A stretch of 64,000 nucleotides of DNA from Brachyspira innocens ATCC 29796 (GTDB lineage: Bacteria > Spirochaetota > Brachyspiria > Brachyspirales > Brachyspiraceae). The notes below the pieces were generated by a model. The model did no database searches. It worked only from the letters and a program-made list of their open reading frames with translations, and was not told the DNA's origin. Shown in pieces: positions 55,849 to 64,000 of the stretch (its first letter is position 1; every line of letters starts with the position of its first letter). The stretch covers positions 24,654 to 88,653 of the forward strand of contig NZ_ARQI01000125.1 in NCBI RefSeq assembly GCF_000384655.1. The letters run 5' to 3'. A program made the translations under genes and the position numbers.

Positions 55849-57261
55849 ATGACTAATAATAAATTTTATTCTATAGCCTGTGATTTTGGATCATCAGGTG
55901 GAAAAATTTTTCTTTCAAAATTTGAGAATGATAAAATGACACTAGAAGAAGTGCATAGATTCTCATTAACACCTATAAAAATTAATAATTATTATTATAC
56001 AGATTTTATATATATGTATAATGAGCTTTTAAAAGGCATAAAAAAAGTTGCTGATATGGGAGTGCAGCCTTCATCTTTGGGTATAAACTCTTGGGGTGTA
56101 GATTATGCTTATATAGATAAAAATGGAGAGCTTTTATCTAATCCTATAAACTATAGAGATACAAGAACTATAAATACAATAAAAAAACTTGAAAAAATAG
56201 GTTTGAATGCTAAAAAATTATATAGTATAACAGGTATATCATGCATGCCTTTTAACAGCATAATGCAGATATATGAGGATATAGAAGGAAGAGCTGATAT
56301 AGTTAATAATGCAAAAACATTATTATTTACACCAGATTTATTCTGTTATTTTTTGACTGGAAATATTTCCTCTGAATATACTATATCTTCTACTTCTCAG
56401 CTTATAGATATTAATAAAAAGAAATGGTCTTCAGAAATTTTAGAAGCAATTAATTTTGATATTAATAAATTACCAGTTTTAATTGAAGCGGGAAGTAAAA
56501 AAGGCTTATTAAAACAAGAAATAGCAGATTATTTGGGCTTAAAACCTTTTGATATTATTGCAGCAGCATCGCATGATACAGCATCTGCAGTATTATCAGC
56601 ACCGATTTTTAATAATACTTCAGCTTATTTGTCTTCAGGATCATGGTCTCTTCTTGGTGTAGAATTGAAAGAGCCTATACTTACAGATGAAGCTTTTGAA
56701 AATGGTTTTACAAATGAAATGGGCTACAATAATACTATAAGATTCTTAGAAAATATTAATGGACTTTGGACTATACAGCTTTTGCAGAAGAAATATCAAA
56801 TCTCATTTAATGATATGGAAAAACTTGCAAGAGATAATATTAAAGATGAACATAGAATAGATATTACAGACAACAGATTTTATAATCCTAAAGATATAGA
56901 AGATGAAATATTAAATTATTATAAAGATACTAATCAGTCAGATGTTTCAAAAGATTCAAAAGGTATTATTATAGCTTCTGTATATAATTCTTTGGCGGAT
57001 AGTTATGCTAAATATATTAACAGTCTTAAAAAAATATTAAATAAGGATATTGATACTTTATGTATTGTAGGAGGCGGTACGAGAGATAAGCTAATATGTG
57101 AGCTTACTAAAGAAAAAACTAATTTAAATGTTTATGTTGGACCTATAGAATGTACTGCTGCTGGAAATATATTAGCTCAGTTCAAATCTTTGGGAATATT
57201 AAAAGATACTGAAGAGATGAGAAAATTAATTGTAAATAGTTTTGAAATAAAAAAAATATAA
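55849..57261 (+). CDS. fucK: L-fuculokinase / rhamnulokinase-family FGGY kinase (FucK)
   Basis: The 470-residue kinase phosphorylates L-fuculose at C1 by context. FGGY features are the N-terminal ATP loop ACDFGSSGGKIFLSKF, INSWGVDYAYID, AAASHDTASAVLSAP near 240-255, SSGSWSLLGVE, and CIVGGGTRDKLICELT near 403-418. In sequence it is closer to rhamnulokinase-type proteins, common for FucK in non-enteric bacteria. Next gene on is fucA (28-bp gap). No obvious ribosome-binding site precedes its ATG. Confidence 0.85.
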   Translation: MTNNKFYSIACDFGSSGGKIFLSKFENDKMTLEEVHRFSLTPIKINNYYYTDFIYMYNELLKGIKKVADMGVQPSSLGINSWGVDYAYIDKNGELLSNPINYRDTRTINTIKKLEKIGLNAKKLYSITGISCMPFNSIMQIYEDIEGRADIVNNAKTLLFTPDLFCYFLTGNISSEYTISSTSQLIDINKKKWSSEILEAINFDINKLPVLIEAGSKKGLLKQEIADYLGLKPFDIIAAASHDTASAVLSAPIFNNTSAYLSSGSWSLLGVELKEPILTDEAFENGFTNEMGYNNTIRFLENINGLWTIQLLQKKYQISFNDMEKLARDNIKDEHRIDITDNRFYNPKDIEDEILNYYKDTNQSDVSKDSKGIIIASVYNSLADSYAKYINSLKKILNKDIDTLCIVGGGTRDKLICELTKEKTNLNVYVGPIECTAAGNILAQFKSLGILKDTEEMRKLIVNSFEIKKI

Positions 57262-57289
57262 TAGCATTATTTTAATTTAAGGAGAAAAA

Positions 57290-57958
57290 ATGTCTAGTTC
57301 TGATAGAAAAGATTTATCTAAAAAGATAATAGATGCTTGTTTGAGCATGAGAAGAGACGGAGTTAATCAGGGTACAGCTGGAAATATAAGTATAAGATTT
57401 AAAAACGGAATGCTTATTACCCCATCTGGTATGCCTTATGAGATTATGACTCCTGATGATATTGTTTTTGTTGATGATGACGGAAAACCTGAAAAGGATA
57501 AAATTCCTTCAAGCGAATGGAGATTTCATTTATCGATTCTTAAAGATAATCCTAATTTCAATGCTGTAATACACAATCATGCTATATATTCATCTACAGT
57601 TTCAATTTTAAATGTAGATTATATACCAGCAATTCATTATATGGTTGGAGTTGCAGGCGGAAATAAAATACCTTGTGCTAAATATGCTACTTATGGTACT
57701 CAGGAGCTATGCGATAATATATCTGAAGCTATGAAAGGTTATAAGGCTTGTATATTAAAAAATCATGGTTTGGTAGCTGCTGATGAAACTTTGGAAAAGG
57801 CATATCATGTTATGATGGAAGTTGAAAACTTAGCTAGATTATATATTGGAGTAAGGGGCATAGGTGATTTTTCTATTTTGCCGGACAGTGAAATGGAAGT
57901 TGTTTTAGAAAAATTTAAAAATTACGGACTTAATGTAAAACATAAAAATAAAAAGTAA
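57290..57958 (+). CDS. fucA: L-fuculose-1-phosphate aldolase (FucA)
   Basis: The 222-residue zinc aldolase splits fuculose-1-phosphate to dihydroxyacetone phosphate and L-lactaldehyde. GTAGNIS near residue 28, ITPSGMPYE, Glu76 in SSEW, zinc ligands in HNH (His95, His97) and KNHG match the family. AAGGAG precedes the ATG. It lies between fucK and fucO, so its pathway role is clear, unlike the lone paralogue at 12406, which shares long stretches with it. Confidence 0.92.
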   Translation: MSSSDRKDLSKKIIDACLSMRRDGVNQGTAGNISIRFKNGMLITPSGMPYEIMTPDDIVFVDDDGKPEKDKIPSSEWRFHLSILKDNPNFNAVIHNHAIYSSTVSILNVDYIPAIHYMVGVAGGNKIPCAKYATYGTQELCDNISEAMKGYKACILKNHGLVAADETLEKAYHVMMEVENLARLYIGVRGIGDFSILPDSEMEVVLEKFKNYGLNVKHKNKK

Positions 57959-58031
57959 ATTAAATCTTCTTAATTATAAAAAATAAAAAAGAAGAATAAT
58001 TATAAAAAATAAAAAATAATAGGAGAGTGTT

Positions 58032-59180
58032 ATGGCTAGATATATTTTAAATGAAACAAGTTATTTTGGCGTAGGCATAAGAAGTGAACTTGCTAATGAA
58101 ATTAAAGCAAGAGGATTTAAAAAGGCACTTTTAGTTAGTGATAAAGTTTTAGATTCCTGCGGTGTTCTTAAAAAAGTAAAAGATGTTTTAGATGCTGCTA
58201 ATATTTCTTATGATGTATTTTTAGATATTAAGCAAAATCCTACTATCAAAAACTGTAAAGACGGCTTAGCAAAATTTAATGAATCTGGAGCTGACTTTTT
58301 AATTGCTGTTGGAGGCGGTTCAGTAATGGATGTTGCTAAAGCTATAGGTATTACTAAAAATAATCCTGATTTTGCTGATGTTAAATCTCTTGAAGGAGTA
58401 GCAGCTACAAAAAATAAAAGCGTACCTATTATGGCTCTTCCTACTACTTGCGGTACTGCTGCTGAAGTTACTATTAACTATGTAATCATCAATGAAGAAG
58501 AAAATAGAAAAATGGTTTGTGTTGACCCTAAAGATATACCTATAGCTGCTTTTGTAGATGCTGAACTTATGGCTTCTATGCCTAACAGTCTTGTTGCTGC
58601 TACTGGTATGGACGCTTTAACTCATGCTATTGAAGGTTATATCACTAAAGCAGCTCATACTATTTCTGATATGTTTGAATATAAAGCTATGCAGCTTATA
58701 TCTAAACATTTAAGAGGGGCTGTTAAAGATAAAAACATGACTGATATGGACGGTATGAGTATTGCTCAGTATGTTGCTGGTATGGGATTCAGTAATGTTG
58801 GTCTTGGTATTGTTCACTCTATGGCTCACCCTCTTGGAGCTATATTTGATATACCTCATGGTGTTGCTAATGCTGTACTTCTTCCAATAGTTATGGAATT
58901 CAATATGCCTGTTTGTATAGATAAGTATGTTGATATAGCTGTTGCAATGGGTGAAAAAGTTGACGGATTAAGCAAAGAAGAAGCTGCTAAACTCGCTGTT
59001 GAAGCTGTTAGAAAACTTTCTAAAGATGTTAATATCCCTGCTAATTTAAGAGAATTAAAAATTAAAGAAGAAGATTTGCCTAGACTTGCAAAAGACGCTT
59101 TAGCTGATGTATGTACAGGCGGAAATCCTAGAGATGTAACATTAGATGATATACTAGCTTTATATAAGAAAGCTTATTAA
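58032..59180 (+). CDS. fucO: Lactaldehyde reductase (FucO), iron-type alcohol dehydrogenase
   Basis: The 382-residue group III dehydrogenase reduces L-lactaldehyde to 1,2-propanediol with NADH under anaerobic conditions. It has the nucleotide-binding GGGSVMDVAKAIG near residue 97, PTTCGTAAEVT, and the iron ligands in DALTHAIEGY, GIVHSMAHPLGAIFDIPHG. TAGGAG precedes the ATG. As the last fuc gene before a terminator, it lets the cell dispose of lactaldehyde and regenerate NAD. Confidence 0.92.
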   Translation: MARYILNETSYFGVGIRSELANEIKARGFKKALLVSDKVLDSCGVLKKVKDVLDAANISYDVFLDIKQNPTIKNCKDGLAKFNESGADFLIAVGGGSVMDVAKAIGITKNNPDFADVKSLEGVAATKNKSVPIMALPTTCGTAAEVTINYVIINEEENRKMVCVDPKDIPIAAFVDAELMASMPNSLVAATGMDALTHAIEGYITKAAHTISDMFEYKAMQLISKHLRGAVKDKNMTDMDGMSIAQYVAGMGFSNVGLGIVHSMAHPLGAIFDIPHGVANAVLLPIVMEFNMPVCIDKYVDIAVAMGEKVDGLSKEEAAKLAVEAVRKLSKDVNIPANLRELKIKEEDLPRLAKDALADVCTGGNPRDVTLDDILALYKKAY

Positions 59181-59211
59181 TAATTAATTATATATTCTTA
59201 ATATTATTTGG

Positions 59212-59250
59212 GGCTGAAGCTTTTTATAGAAGTTTCAGCCTTTTATATTT
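59212..59250 (+). terminator. Intrinsic terminator after fucO
   Basis: GGCTGAAGC (59212-59220) and GTTTCAGCC (59232-59240) pair with one G-U, followed by a T-rich tail. It also separates fucO from the convergent hydrolase gene. Confidence 0.8.
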
Positions 59251-59253
59251 TTA

Positions 59254-60012
59254 TTAAATTTCTATTTTGAGTCCGTCATAGGCAGGATGCATATTTGAAG
59301 GAAGTTCTCTTTCCAAATGTCTATGCAAAACATCATGCGTCATATGTGTAAAATATGCTTTTTTTACTCCAAGTTTATCTGCTATATTTACAGATTCCTG
59401 TAATGATAAATGGGTATGATGAGGTCTGTATCTTAAGCCATTTAAAACTAGAATTTCAGTTCCTTCTATAAGCTTTAAACTTTCTTCGCTTATACTGCTA
59501 GCATCAGTTATATAAGTAAAATTGTTGAATCTGTATCCTAATATATTTAAAATGCCATGTTTTACAGCTATTGGAGTAACTTTTATATCATCAAAAAACA
59601 TCTCTTTTTCTATATGATGAAATACCACTTGAGGAAGTCCGCCTCCAATTTGAACTGGATTAAAAAAATAGTCGTACTTTTCTCTAAGCGTATTCATAGT
59701 ATCTTTATTGCCGTAGCAGTCTATAGAAGTATGCATTATAAAGTTTAATGATCTTAAATCTACTATTCCAGAAGTATGGTCAGCATGTGCATGCGTATAA
59801 AATACTGCATTAAGACTTCCGATTTTTTCTCTTAGCATTTGCTGTCTGAAATCTGCTGAAGTATCAACTATATAGTTTTTATTATTATGCTGTATAAGTA
59901 TAGATGAGCGTGTTCTTTTATCTCTCTTATCTTTACTTCTGCATACTTTACATTTGCATCCTATCATTGGTACGCCGTCAGAAGTGCCAGTACCCAAAAA
60001 AGTTATTAACAT
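59254..60012 (-). CDS. PhnP-like metallo-beta-lactamase-fold phosphodiesterase
   Basis: The 252-residue protein starts LITFLGTGTSDGVPMIGCKCKVC. It carries the structural zinc cysteines typical of PhnP-type enzymes, followed by RTRSSILI, the metal motif THAHADHTSGI (about 75-85), and further histidines in AVKHGI and FTHMTHDV. PhnP hydrolyses cyclic ribose phosphates; members outside phn operons act on unknown phosphodiesters. There is no phn gene nearby, so only the general activity is inferred. It is convergent with fucO. Confidence 0.82.
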   Translation of the reverse strand: MLITFLGTGTSDGVPMIGCKCKVCRSKDKRDKRTRSSILIQHNNKNYIVDTSADFRQQMLREKIGSLNAVFYTHAHADHTSGIVDLRSLNFIMHTSIDCYGNKDTMNTLREKYDYFFNPVQIGGGLPQVVFHHIEKEMFFDDIKVTPIAVKHGILNILGYRFNNFTYITDASSISEESLKLIEGTEILVLNGLRYRPHHTHLSLQESVNIADKLGVKKAYFTHMTHDVLHRHLERELPSNMHPAYDGLKIEI

Positions 60013-60121
60013 AAATTTGCACCTCCATTTATTATTATATATTGATATTATATAGTTTTTATTCTTAATATCAAGTTATTATTTTTTAATAAACAGAGGT
60101 GCTTTTTTATATATAACTTTT

Positions 60122-62314
60122 TTAATTAATCTTTTTTATAATCCATTGAATAGCGAAAGCATCTTCTAATATTTCACCAAGCATAAGACCTATATTCATT
60201 AATTCGCTACCAGTATAAAGTTTTTCAGAATCATTTACTTTATATTTTGCATTTGAATCCAAAGCCTCCAAACGCAAACGTTTAGTTACTAAATTAGGTA
60301 TTACACATATCTGCACATAATTTACAACTATAGTCTCTTCATCAATACTTTTGTGCATCCAAGCATATTCATTTTGAGCATTTAATCCTTTCAAACGGTA
60401 AATACTTCCAAACTGAACAGTACTTCTTATACTCTTATATATTTCTAATTTTTGAGTTATAACTTTTTTATCTTCTTCACTTATTTTATTTAAATTAAGT
60501 TCAAGTCCCAAATTTCCCCACATAGCAACATTAGCTCTAGTTTCTATTCTCTCTTTTCTTCTGGTTTGATGATTAGGAATATCTGATATATGACAAGCCA
60601 ATGATATAGAAGGATACACCAAAGAAGCACCATACTGTATAGCAAGCCTTTCTATAGCATCTGTATCATCGCTAGTCCAAACTTGAGGCATATAATAAAG
60701 CATACCAGCATCGCATCTTCCGCCTCCTCCTGCACAGCTTTCAAAAAGTACATTAGGAAAAGCATTGACTATATTATCTAGTACTCTGTAAAGACCTAGC
60801 ATATATCTGTGGGCTTGTTCTTTTTGTCTTTCTGGTTTTAAATAAGATGAACCCAAGTTAGTAATATTTCTGTTCATATCCCATTTTATATATGTAATAT
60901 TATTTTTAGAAAGAAGTTCAGTCATAAAGTTTATTATATAATCGCATACTTCCGGATTGCTCAAATCCAAAACATATTGATGTCTTGAAGTCTCTATTTT
61001 TCTTCCCTTTACTTGAATAGCCCATTCTGGGTGCTTTCTAAATAAGTCACTGTCTGGAGATACCATTTCTGGCTCAACCCATAATCCAAAGCTAATGCCT
61101 TTTTTATTTACATCATCTATCAAACTTGATAAACTTCCGCCTAGTTTTTGTTCATTAGGTGTCCAATCGCCTAGAGAGGTTTTATCATCATTTCTTTTTC
61201 CAAACCAGCCGTCATCTAATACAAATAATTCTGCCCCTATGTTTTTACCTTCTTCTGCTAGTTTTAATAGACTTTCTTTATTAAAATCAAAATAATTAGA
61301 TTCCCAGCTGTTAATTAAAATAGGACGTTCTTTATAAGCATATTTATTTGACATCAAACAATCCTGATATAATTTATGAAAAGTTCTTGACATATCTCCC
61401 AAACCTTTATTAGTATATATTAAAACTGCTTCTGGAGTTTGGAACTCTTCATTAGGCATTAATGTCCAGCCGAAGTCAAAGTCGTTTATTCCCATTTGAA
61501 ATCTGGTATTTAAATGCATGTCTGCTTCAGCACTTATTATAAAGTTTCCGCTGTATACAAAATTCATAGCGAAAACTTCACCGTTATTTTCATCTGTATT
61601 AGGAGATATTAAAGCTGCAAATGGATTTTGTCCATGTCCTGAAGCTCCTCTTATACTTCCTATAGACTGCATTCCCTGCTCTAATCGTCTTCTTTTTATA
61701 TGGCATTCTCTTGCCCAAGCTCCTGCTAAATGAATAAGCTCGAAGTTACTTTCCTGAATATCAATATTTGCAGACATTATTTTTTCTATATATAAATCAT
61801 CAGAAGGATTTTTATTTATAACTTTTACTGATTTTGTAAAAGCATTGTGTTTTTCAAATACTGCCAATGTAATTATAACTTCTACTTTTTTTAATTCATC
61901 GAATAATGTTAATTCCAAAACTTCGCTGTCATCATTTGATAGTACAGTTGGAAGTCCGTTTAATTTTTTCTTTGTTTTATATATATTATGAGATTTATAA
62001 CGTAAATCTGTAATTCTTGAGCCGTCTTTATGAACAAAATGAAAAGCTGGCTCTTTTAAATCTGTATAGCCGTATGAAGGGTATATTTGAGGTATAAGTT
62101 CTAATTGAAATTTCTTCTTATTATCAGTATCAGCCATGTAGTTGGCTTCTGTAATTCCGTCTATAATATAGTCTATATCTGAAGCTTCTATCTTTGACCC
62201 AAAGTAAGGTAAAAATACATAATTATCTTCATGCACCATAATAACTAAACTTGATGAAACAGTATTCAAAAAGAAAAGTTTTCTATTTTTATTATTTTCA
62301 ATTAGAGTAATCAT
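60122..62314 (-). CDS. Alpha-galactosidase, glycoside hydrolase family 36
   Basis: The 730-residue enzyme has the full GH36 layout: an N-terminal beta domain (about 1-320), a TIM barrel (about 330-640) and a C-terminal beta domain. Key barrel stretches are FVLDDGWFG, LWVEPEMVSPDSDL, the nucleophile aspartate in YIKWDMNR (Asp479), FESCAGGGGRCD, and the acid/base region WTSDDTDAIERL (about Asp549). It would release alpha-linked galactose from raffinose-type or host glycans. It lacks a signal peptide, so it works inside the cell on imported oligosaccharides. GGAGAG precedes the ATG. Confidence 0.92.
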   Translation of the reverse strand: MITLIENNKNRKLFFLNTVSSSLVIMVHEDNYVFLPYFGSKIEASDIDYIIDGITEANYMADTDNKKKFQLELIPQIYPSYGYTDLKEPAFHFVHKDGSRITDLRYKSHNIYKTKKKLNGLPTVLSNDDSEVLELTLFDELKKVEVIITLAVFEKHNAFTKSVKVINKNPSDDLYIEKIMSANIDIQESNFELIHLAGAWARECHIKRRRLEQGMQSIGSIRGASGHGQNPFAALISPNTDENNGEVFAMNFVYSGNFIISAEADMHLNTRFQMGINDFDFGWTLMPNEEFQTPEAVLIYTNKGLGDMSRTFHKLYQDCLMSNKYAYKERPILINSWESNYFDFNKESLLKLAEEGKNIGAELFVLDDGWFGKRNDDKTSLGDWTPNEQKLGGSLSSLIDDVNKKGISFGLWVEPEMVSPDSDLFRKHPEWAIQVKGRKIETSRHQYVLDLSNPEVCDYIINFMTELLSKNNITYIKWDMNRNITNLGSSYLKPERQKEQAHRYMLGLYRVLDNIVNAFPNVLFESCAGGGGRCDAGMLYYMPQVWTSDDTDAIERLAIQYGASLVYPSISLACHISDIPNHQTRRKERIETRANVAMWGNLGLELNLNKISEEDKKVITQKLEIYKSIRSTVQFGSIYRLKGLNAQNEYAWMHKSIDEETIVVNYVQICVIPNLVTKRLRLEALDSNAKYKVNDSEKLYTGSELMNIGLMLGEILEDAFAIQWIIKKIN

Positions 62315-62362
62315 TTTTTCTCTCCTAAAAATATTTATAAAATCTTATTAACTTTAAGATAA

Positions 62363-62391
62363 ATAATATAAATAATTATAATAGTTTTCAA
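62363..62391 (-). promoter_or_regulatory. Probable promoter of the alpha-galactosidase gene
   Basis: On the minus strand TTGAAA (62391-62386) and TATTAT (62368-62363) are 17 bp apart, about 50 bp upstream of the ATG. Confidence 0.45.
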
Positions 62392-62451
62392 TAGTATTTG
62401 ATGAAAAATATAAAATTTATTGATTTTATTATCAAAAAAACTAAAAAAATA

Positions 62452-62463
62452 GTAATCGATTAC
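62452..62463. promoter_or_regulatory. LacI-type palindrome between the alpha-galactosidase and flavin reductase genes
   Basis: GTAATCGATTAC is a perfect 12-bp palindrome with the central CG common in LacI-family operators. It stands in otherwise AT-only DNA about 140 bp before the galactosidase ATG and 120 bp before the divergent gene. Which gene it controls is unclear. Confidence 0.5.
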
Positions 62464-62585
62464 AGTTTTTATATGTAATTTATACATTTTGTTAAAAAAT
62501 TATTAATTTTTATATTGTATTTACTGACAATTTTTTTATTTTTAATTTATTATAAATAATAAGTATTTTTAAGGAGTGCAATAAA

Positions 62586-63122
62586 ATGAAAAAGAAAATT
62601 GATGTTTTGGACTATGCTAATTATATTTTAAAAGAAATGAGAAGAGGAATTCTCATAACAACCAAATCAAACGGAAAAGTGAACAGCATGTCTATAGGCT
62701 GGGGAACTTTGGGAGTAGAGTGGAATAAAAATATATTTATGATTCTTATAAGAGAGAATAGATTTACAAGAACTATGCTTGATGAAAATCCAGAGTTTAC
62801 GGTTAATATTGCCATGGATAAATCTGATAGAAATATTATAAAAGTATGCGGTACAAAATCTGGAAGAGATATTGACAAAATAAAAGAACTTAATTTAACT
62901 TTAGAAGATTCAAATATTGTTTCTGTTCCAGCAATAAAAGAACTTCCTTTAACTCTTGAATGCAAAGTTATTTATAAACAGTTACAGGATTCAAATAAAA
63001 TACCAGAAGACATAAGAAAGAAATTTTATCCTCAAGATGTTGAAAGCAGTGCATCAGGACCAAACAAAGATTTCCATATAGCATATTACGGAGAGATAGT
63101 TGACAGCTATATTATAGAGTAA
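62586..63122 (+). CDS. Flavin reductase-like FMN-binding protein
   Basis: The 178-residue protein shows the flavin-reductase split-barrel pattern: RGILITTKSNGKVNSMSIGWGTLGVEW, MILIRENRFTRTMLDENPEFTVNIA and a closing FHIAYYGEIVDSYI. Such proteins bind FMN and reduce flavin with NAD(P)H or act as flavin-dependent oxidoreductases of unknown substrate. AAGGAG lies eight bases before the ATG. It appears monocistronic and divergent from the alpha-galactosidase gene. Confidence 0.82.
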   Translation: MKKKIDVLDYANYILKEMRRGILITTKSNGKVNSMSIGWGTLGVEWNKNIFMILIRENRFTRTMLDENPEFTVNIAMDKSDRNIIKVCGTKSGRDIDKIKELNLTLEDSNIVSVPAIKELPLTLECKVIYKQLQDSNKIPEDIRKKFYPQDVESSASGPNKDFHIAYYGEIVDSYIIE

Positions 63123-63163
63123 TTATAGTTTAATTTTTTAGTATATGACAATAAAAATTATAT

Positions 63164-63706
63164 TTAAAAATCTATAGTAAAAAGTTCTGTATAATTTACA
63201 AAATCACTTGAATATAATGTTATTGAATTAGCTTTAAATGATAATTTACTAAAATATGAATTATTAACTTCTTCAATTTTTTCTTTTAATTTTTCATTGT
63301 CATATACTCTTTTTACTCTTGCTAATGTTATATGAGATTTAAAATCTTTTTTATCGTATTTAAGATTTTCTATATTATTGTTTAAATTATCTCTCAATAC
63401 TTTCACATATTTTTCTAATTCTTCACTAACTGCTTTTACAAATATTACATTTATATCTTTGAATTTATTTGTGAAGTAAGAAATGTTTTCAAAGTTTATA
63501 TTAAATGGAGCAGGTGAGGAGTTTATCACTTCTTTTTTTATTAACTCTATTTGTTCCTCTTTTATATTATCAAAAAATACTAATGTTATATGCATTTTAT
63601 TTTTTGATACTTTTTTTAATTCTGCTATTTTTTCATCTATTTTGAAAATATTAGAATATTTATTTTTTATCTCTTCGTTTAGGTTTAATGCTAAAAATGC
63701 TCTCAT
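63164..63706 (-). CDS. thpR: RNA 2',3'-cyclic phosphodiesterase (ThpR/2H family)
   Basis: From ATG 63706 the product has 180 residues (MRAFLALNLNEEIK); an upstream in-frame start is less like the family. The two HxTx motifs, HITLVFF (about 38) and HITLARV (about 127), define the 2H phosphoesterase active site. MRAFLALNL resembles the ThpR start (MRLFxAIxL). The family hydrolyses 2',3'-cyclic phosphate ends of RNA to 2'-phosphate, or shows ligase activity on tRNA halves in vitro. The gene ends 42 bp from the convergent flavin reductase gene. Confidence 0.83.
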   Translation of the reverse strand: MRAFLALNLNEEIKNKYSNIFKIDEKIAELKKVSKNKMHITLVFFDNIKEEQIELIKKEVINSSPAPFNINFENISYFTNKFKDINVIFVKAVSEELEKYVKVLRDNLNNNIENLKYDKKDFKSHITLARVKRVYDNEKLKEKIEEVNNSYFSKLSFKANSITLYSSDFVNYTELFTIDF

Positions 63707-63786
63707 ACTTGATAACCCCAACAAAAAACGAGTCAAAAAACAACTAATATATTCATATAATTAATTGCATAATATTAAATATGAGT

Positions 63787-64000
63787 TTAATTTGTGGAGT
63801 TATCATTATCTATAAATTCATAATTATTTAACAATAGATGCTCAATTAATTTAAATATATATTGAGCATCTTCTTCAGATACAGATTTAATTTCATGATT
63901 AGCTTCATTTCCTATTTCTCTAACTTTATCTATAAGCCCCTTTTGTTTTTTATGTATGATACCTTCATTGTATAAATAATCTATATAGTTTTTGAATGTA
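63787..64000 (-). CDS. DUF4145-like protein, C-terminal end (partial)
   Basis: A minus-strand frame enters at the window edge and ends at TAA 63787. The 70 visible residues, TFKNYIDYLYNEGIIHKKQK then GLIDKVREIGNEANHEI, end in a helix EEDAQYIFKLIEHLLLNNYEF. The order L..L...G.I......D.VR..GNEA.H......A.......LL resembles the DUF4145 domain found in restriction and other accessory proteins. The N-terminal part lies beyond the window, so its fusion partners cannot be seen. Confidence 0.6.
   Translation of the reverse strand, partial: TFKNYIDYLYNEGIIHKKQKGLIDKVREIGNEANHEIKSVSEEDAQYIFKLIEHLLLNNYEFIDNDNSTN

Noticed and set aside
1..64000. CRISPR array, prophage or restriction-modification system
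   Set aside because: I found no regularly spaced repeats, no cas, integrase, capsid or methylase genes. The only restriction-linked hint is the partial DUF4145-like domain at the right edge, which is too short to build on.

Overview
The window reads as a low-GC host-associated spirochaete chromosome, most likely Brachyspira. The clues are very AT-rich intergenic DNA, many short signal-peptide lipoproteins, several dCache/HAMP chemoreceptors, TPR and ankyrin proteins, and the FucI/FucU/ABC fucose and PTS-fructose sugar genes of a gut anaerobe. I assign the genus from general character, not from a database match. I saw no rRNA, tRNA, CRISPR, prophage or transposase gene.

Layout. 1-4.8 kb: 3' end of a DtxR-type metal regulator, then lysA, a divergent polysaccharide deacetylase, a zinc-ribbon protein, a metallophosphoesterase and an HPr-like fusion protein. 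4.9-7.7 kb: a sialic-acid-type pair (kelch mutarotase lipoprotein and SSS symporter) behind a near-consensus promoter with a perfect palindrome at the predicted start site. 7.9-10.2 kb: Crp/Fnr and Rrf2 regulators and a beta-propeller lipoprotein. 10.3-11 kb: abutting short inverted-repeat elements. 11-15.5 kb: ankyrin protein, class II aldolase, TusA-like protein with YedE (selenium/sulfur type), and a lipoprotein. 15.7-19.2 kb: zinc uptake operon znuACB with a His/Cys-rich small membrane protein first and a CC-motif lipoprotein last. 19.2-22.4 kb: DUF3089 lipoprotein and thrC-thrB. 23-27.4 kb: carAB behind a transcription attenuator. 27.7-33.5 kb: Pr6Pr-type membrane protein, M20 amidohydrolase, and fruR-fruK-fruA with four 10-bp-phased TTGATT repeats. 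33.7-40.9 kb: peptide-binding lipoprotein, two complete chemoreceptors and one that lacks its signalling hairpin. 41-45.5 kb: an accessory patch with a duplicated gene 5' end, a mobile element, two unknown proteins and a TPR protein with no canonical start codon. 45.7-49.4 kb: an Obg GTPase fused to a radical SAM enzyme, then a gamma-glutamyltransferase. 49.5-59.2 kb: a divergent L-fucose regulon (fucU, fucI and an ABC importer on one strand; fucK, fucA, fucO on the other). 59.2-64 kb: PhnP-like hydrolase, GH36 alpha-galactosidase, flavin reductase-like protein, 2H phosphodiesterase and the 3' end of a DUF4145-like gene.

How it fits together. Much of the window serves foraging on host mucin sugars and free nutrients: sialic acid, fucose, galactosides, fructose, peptides and zinc. 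Chemoreceptors sit beside the peptide-binding gene. The most unusual items are the Obg/radical-SAM fusion, the chemoreceptor without a signalling tip, the HPr-like domain without its histidine, the TPR gene with ATA where ATG is expected, the carAB attenuator with a short overlapping ORF, and two families of short inverted-repeat elements that share one GC-rich core, 64 bp of which is identical in two loci.
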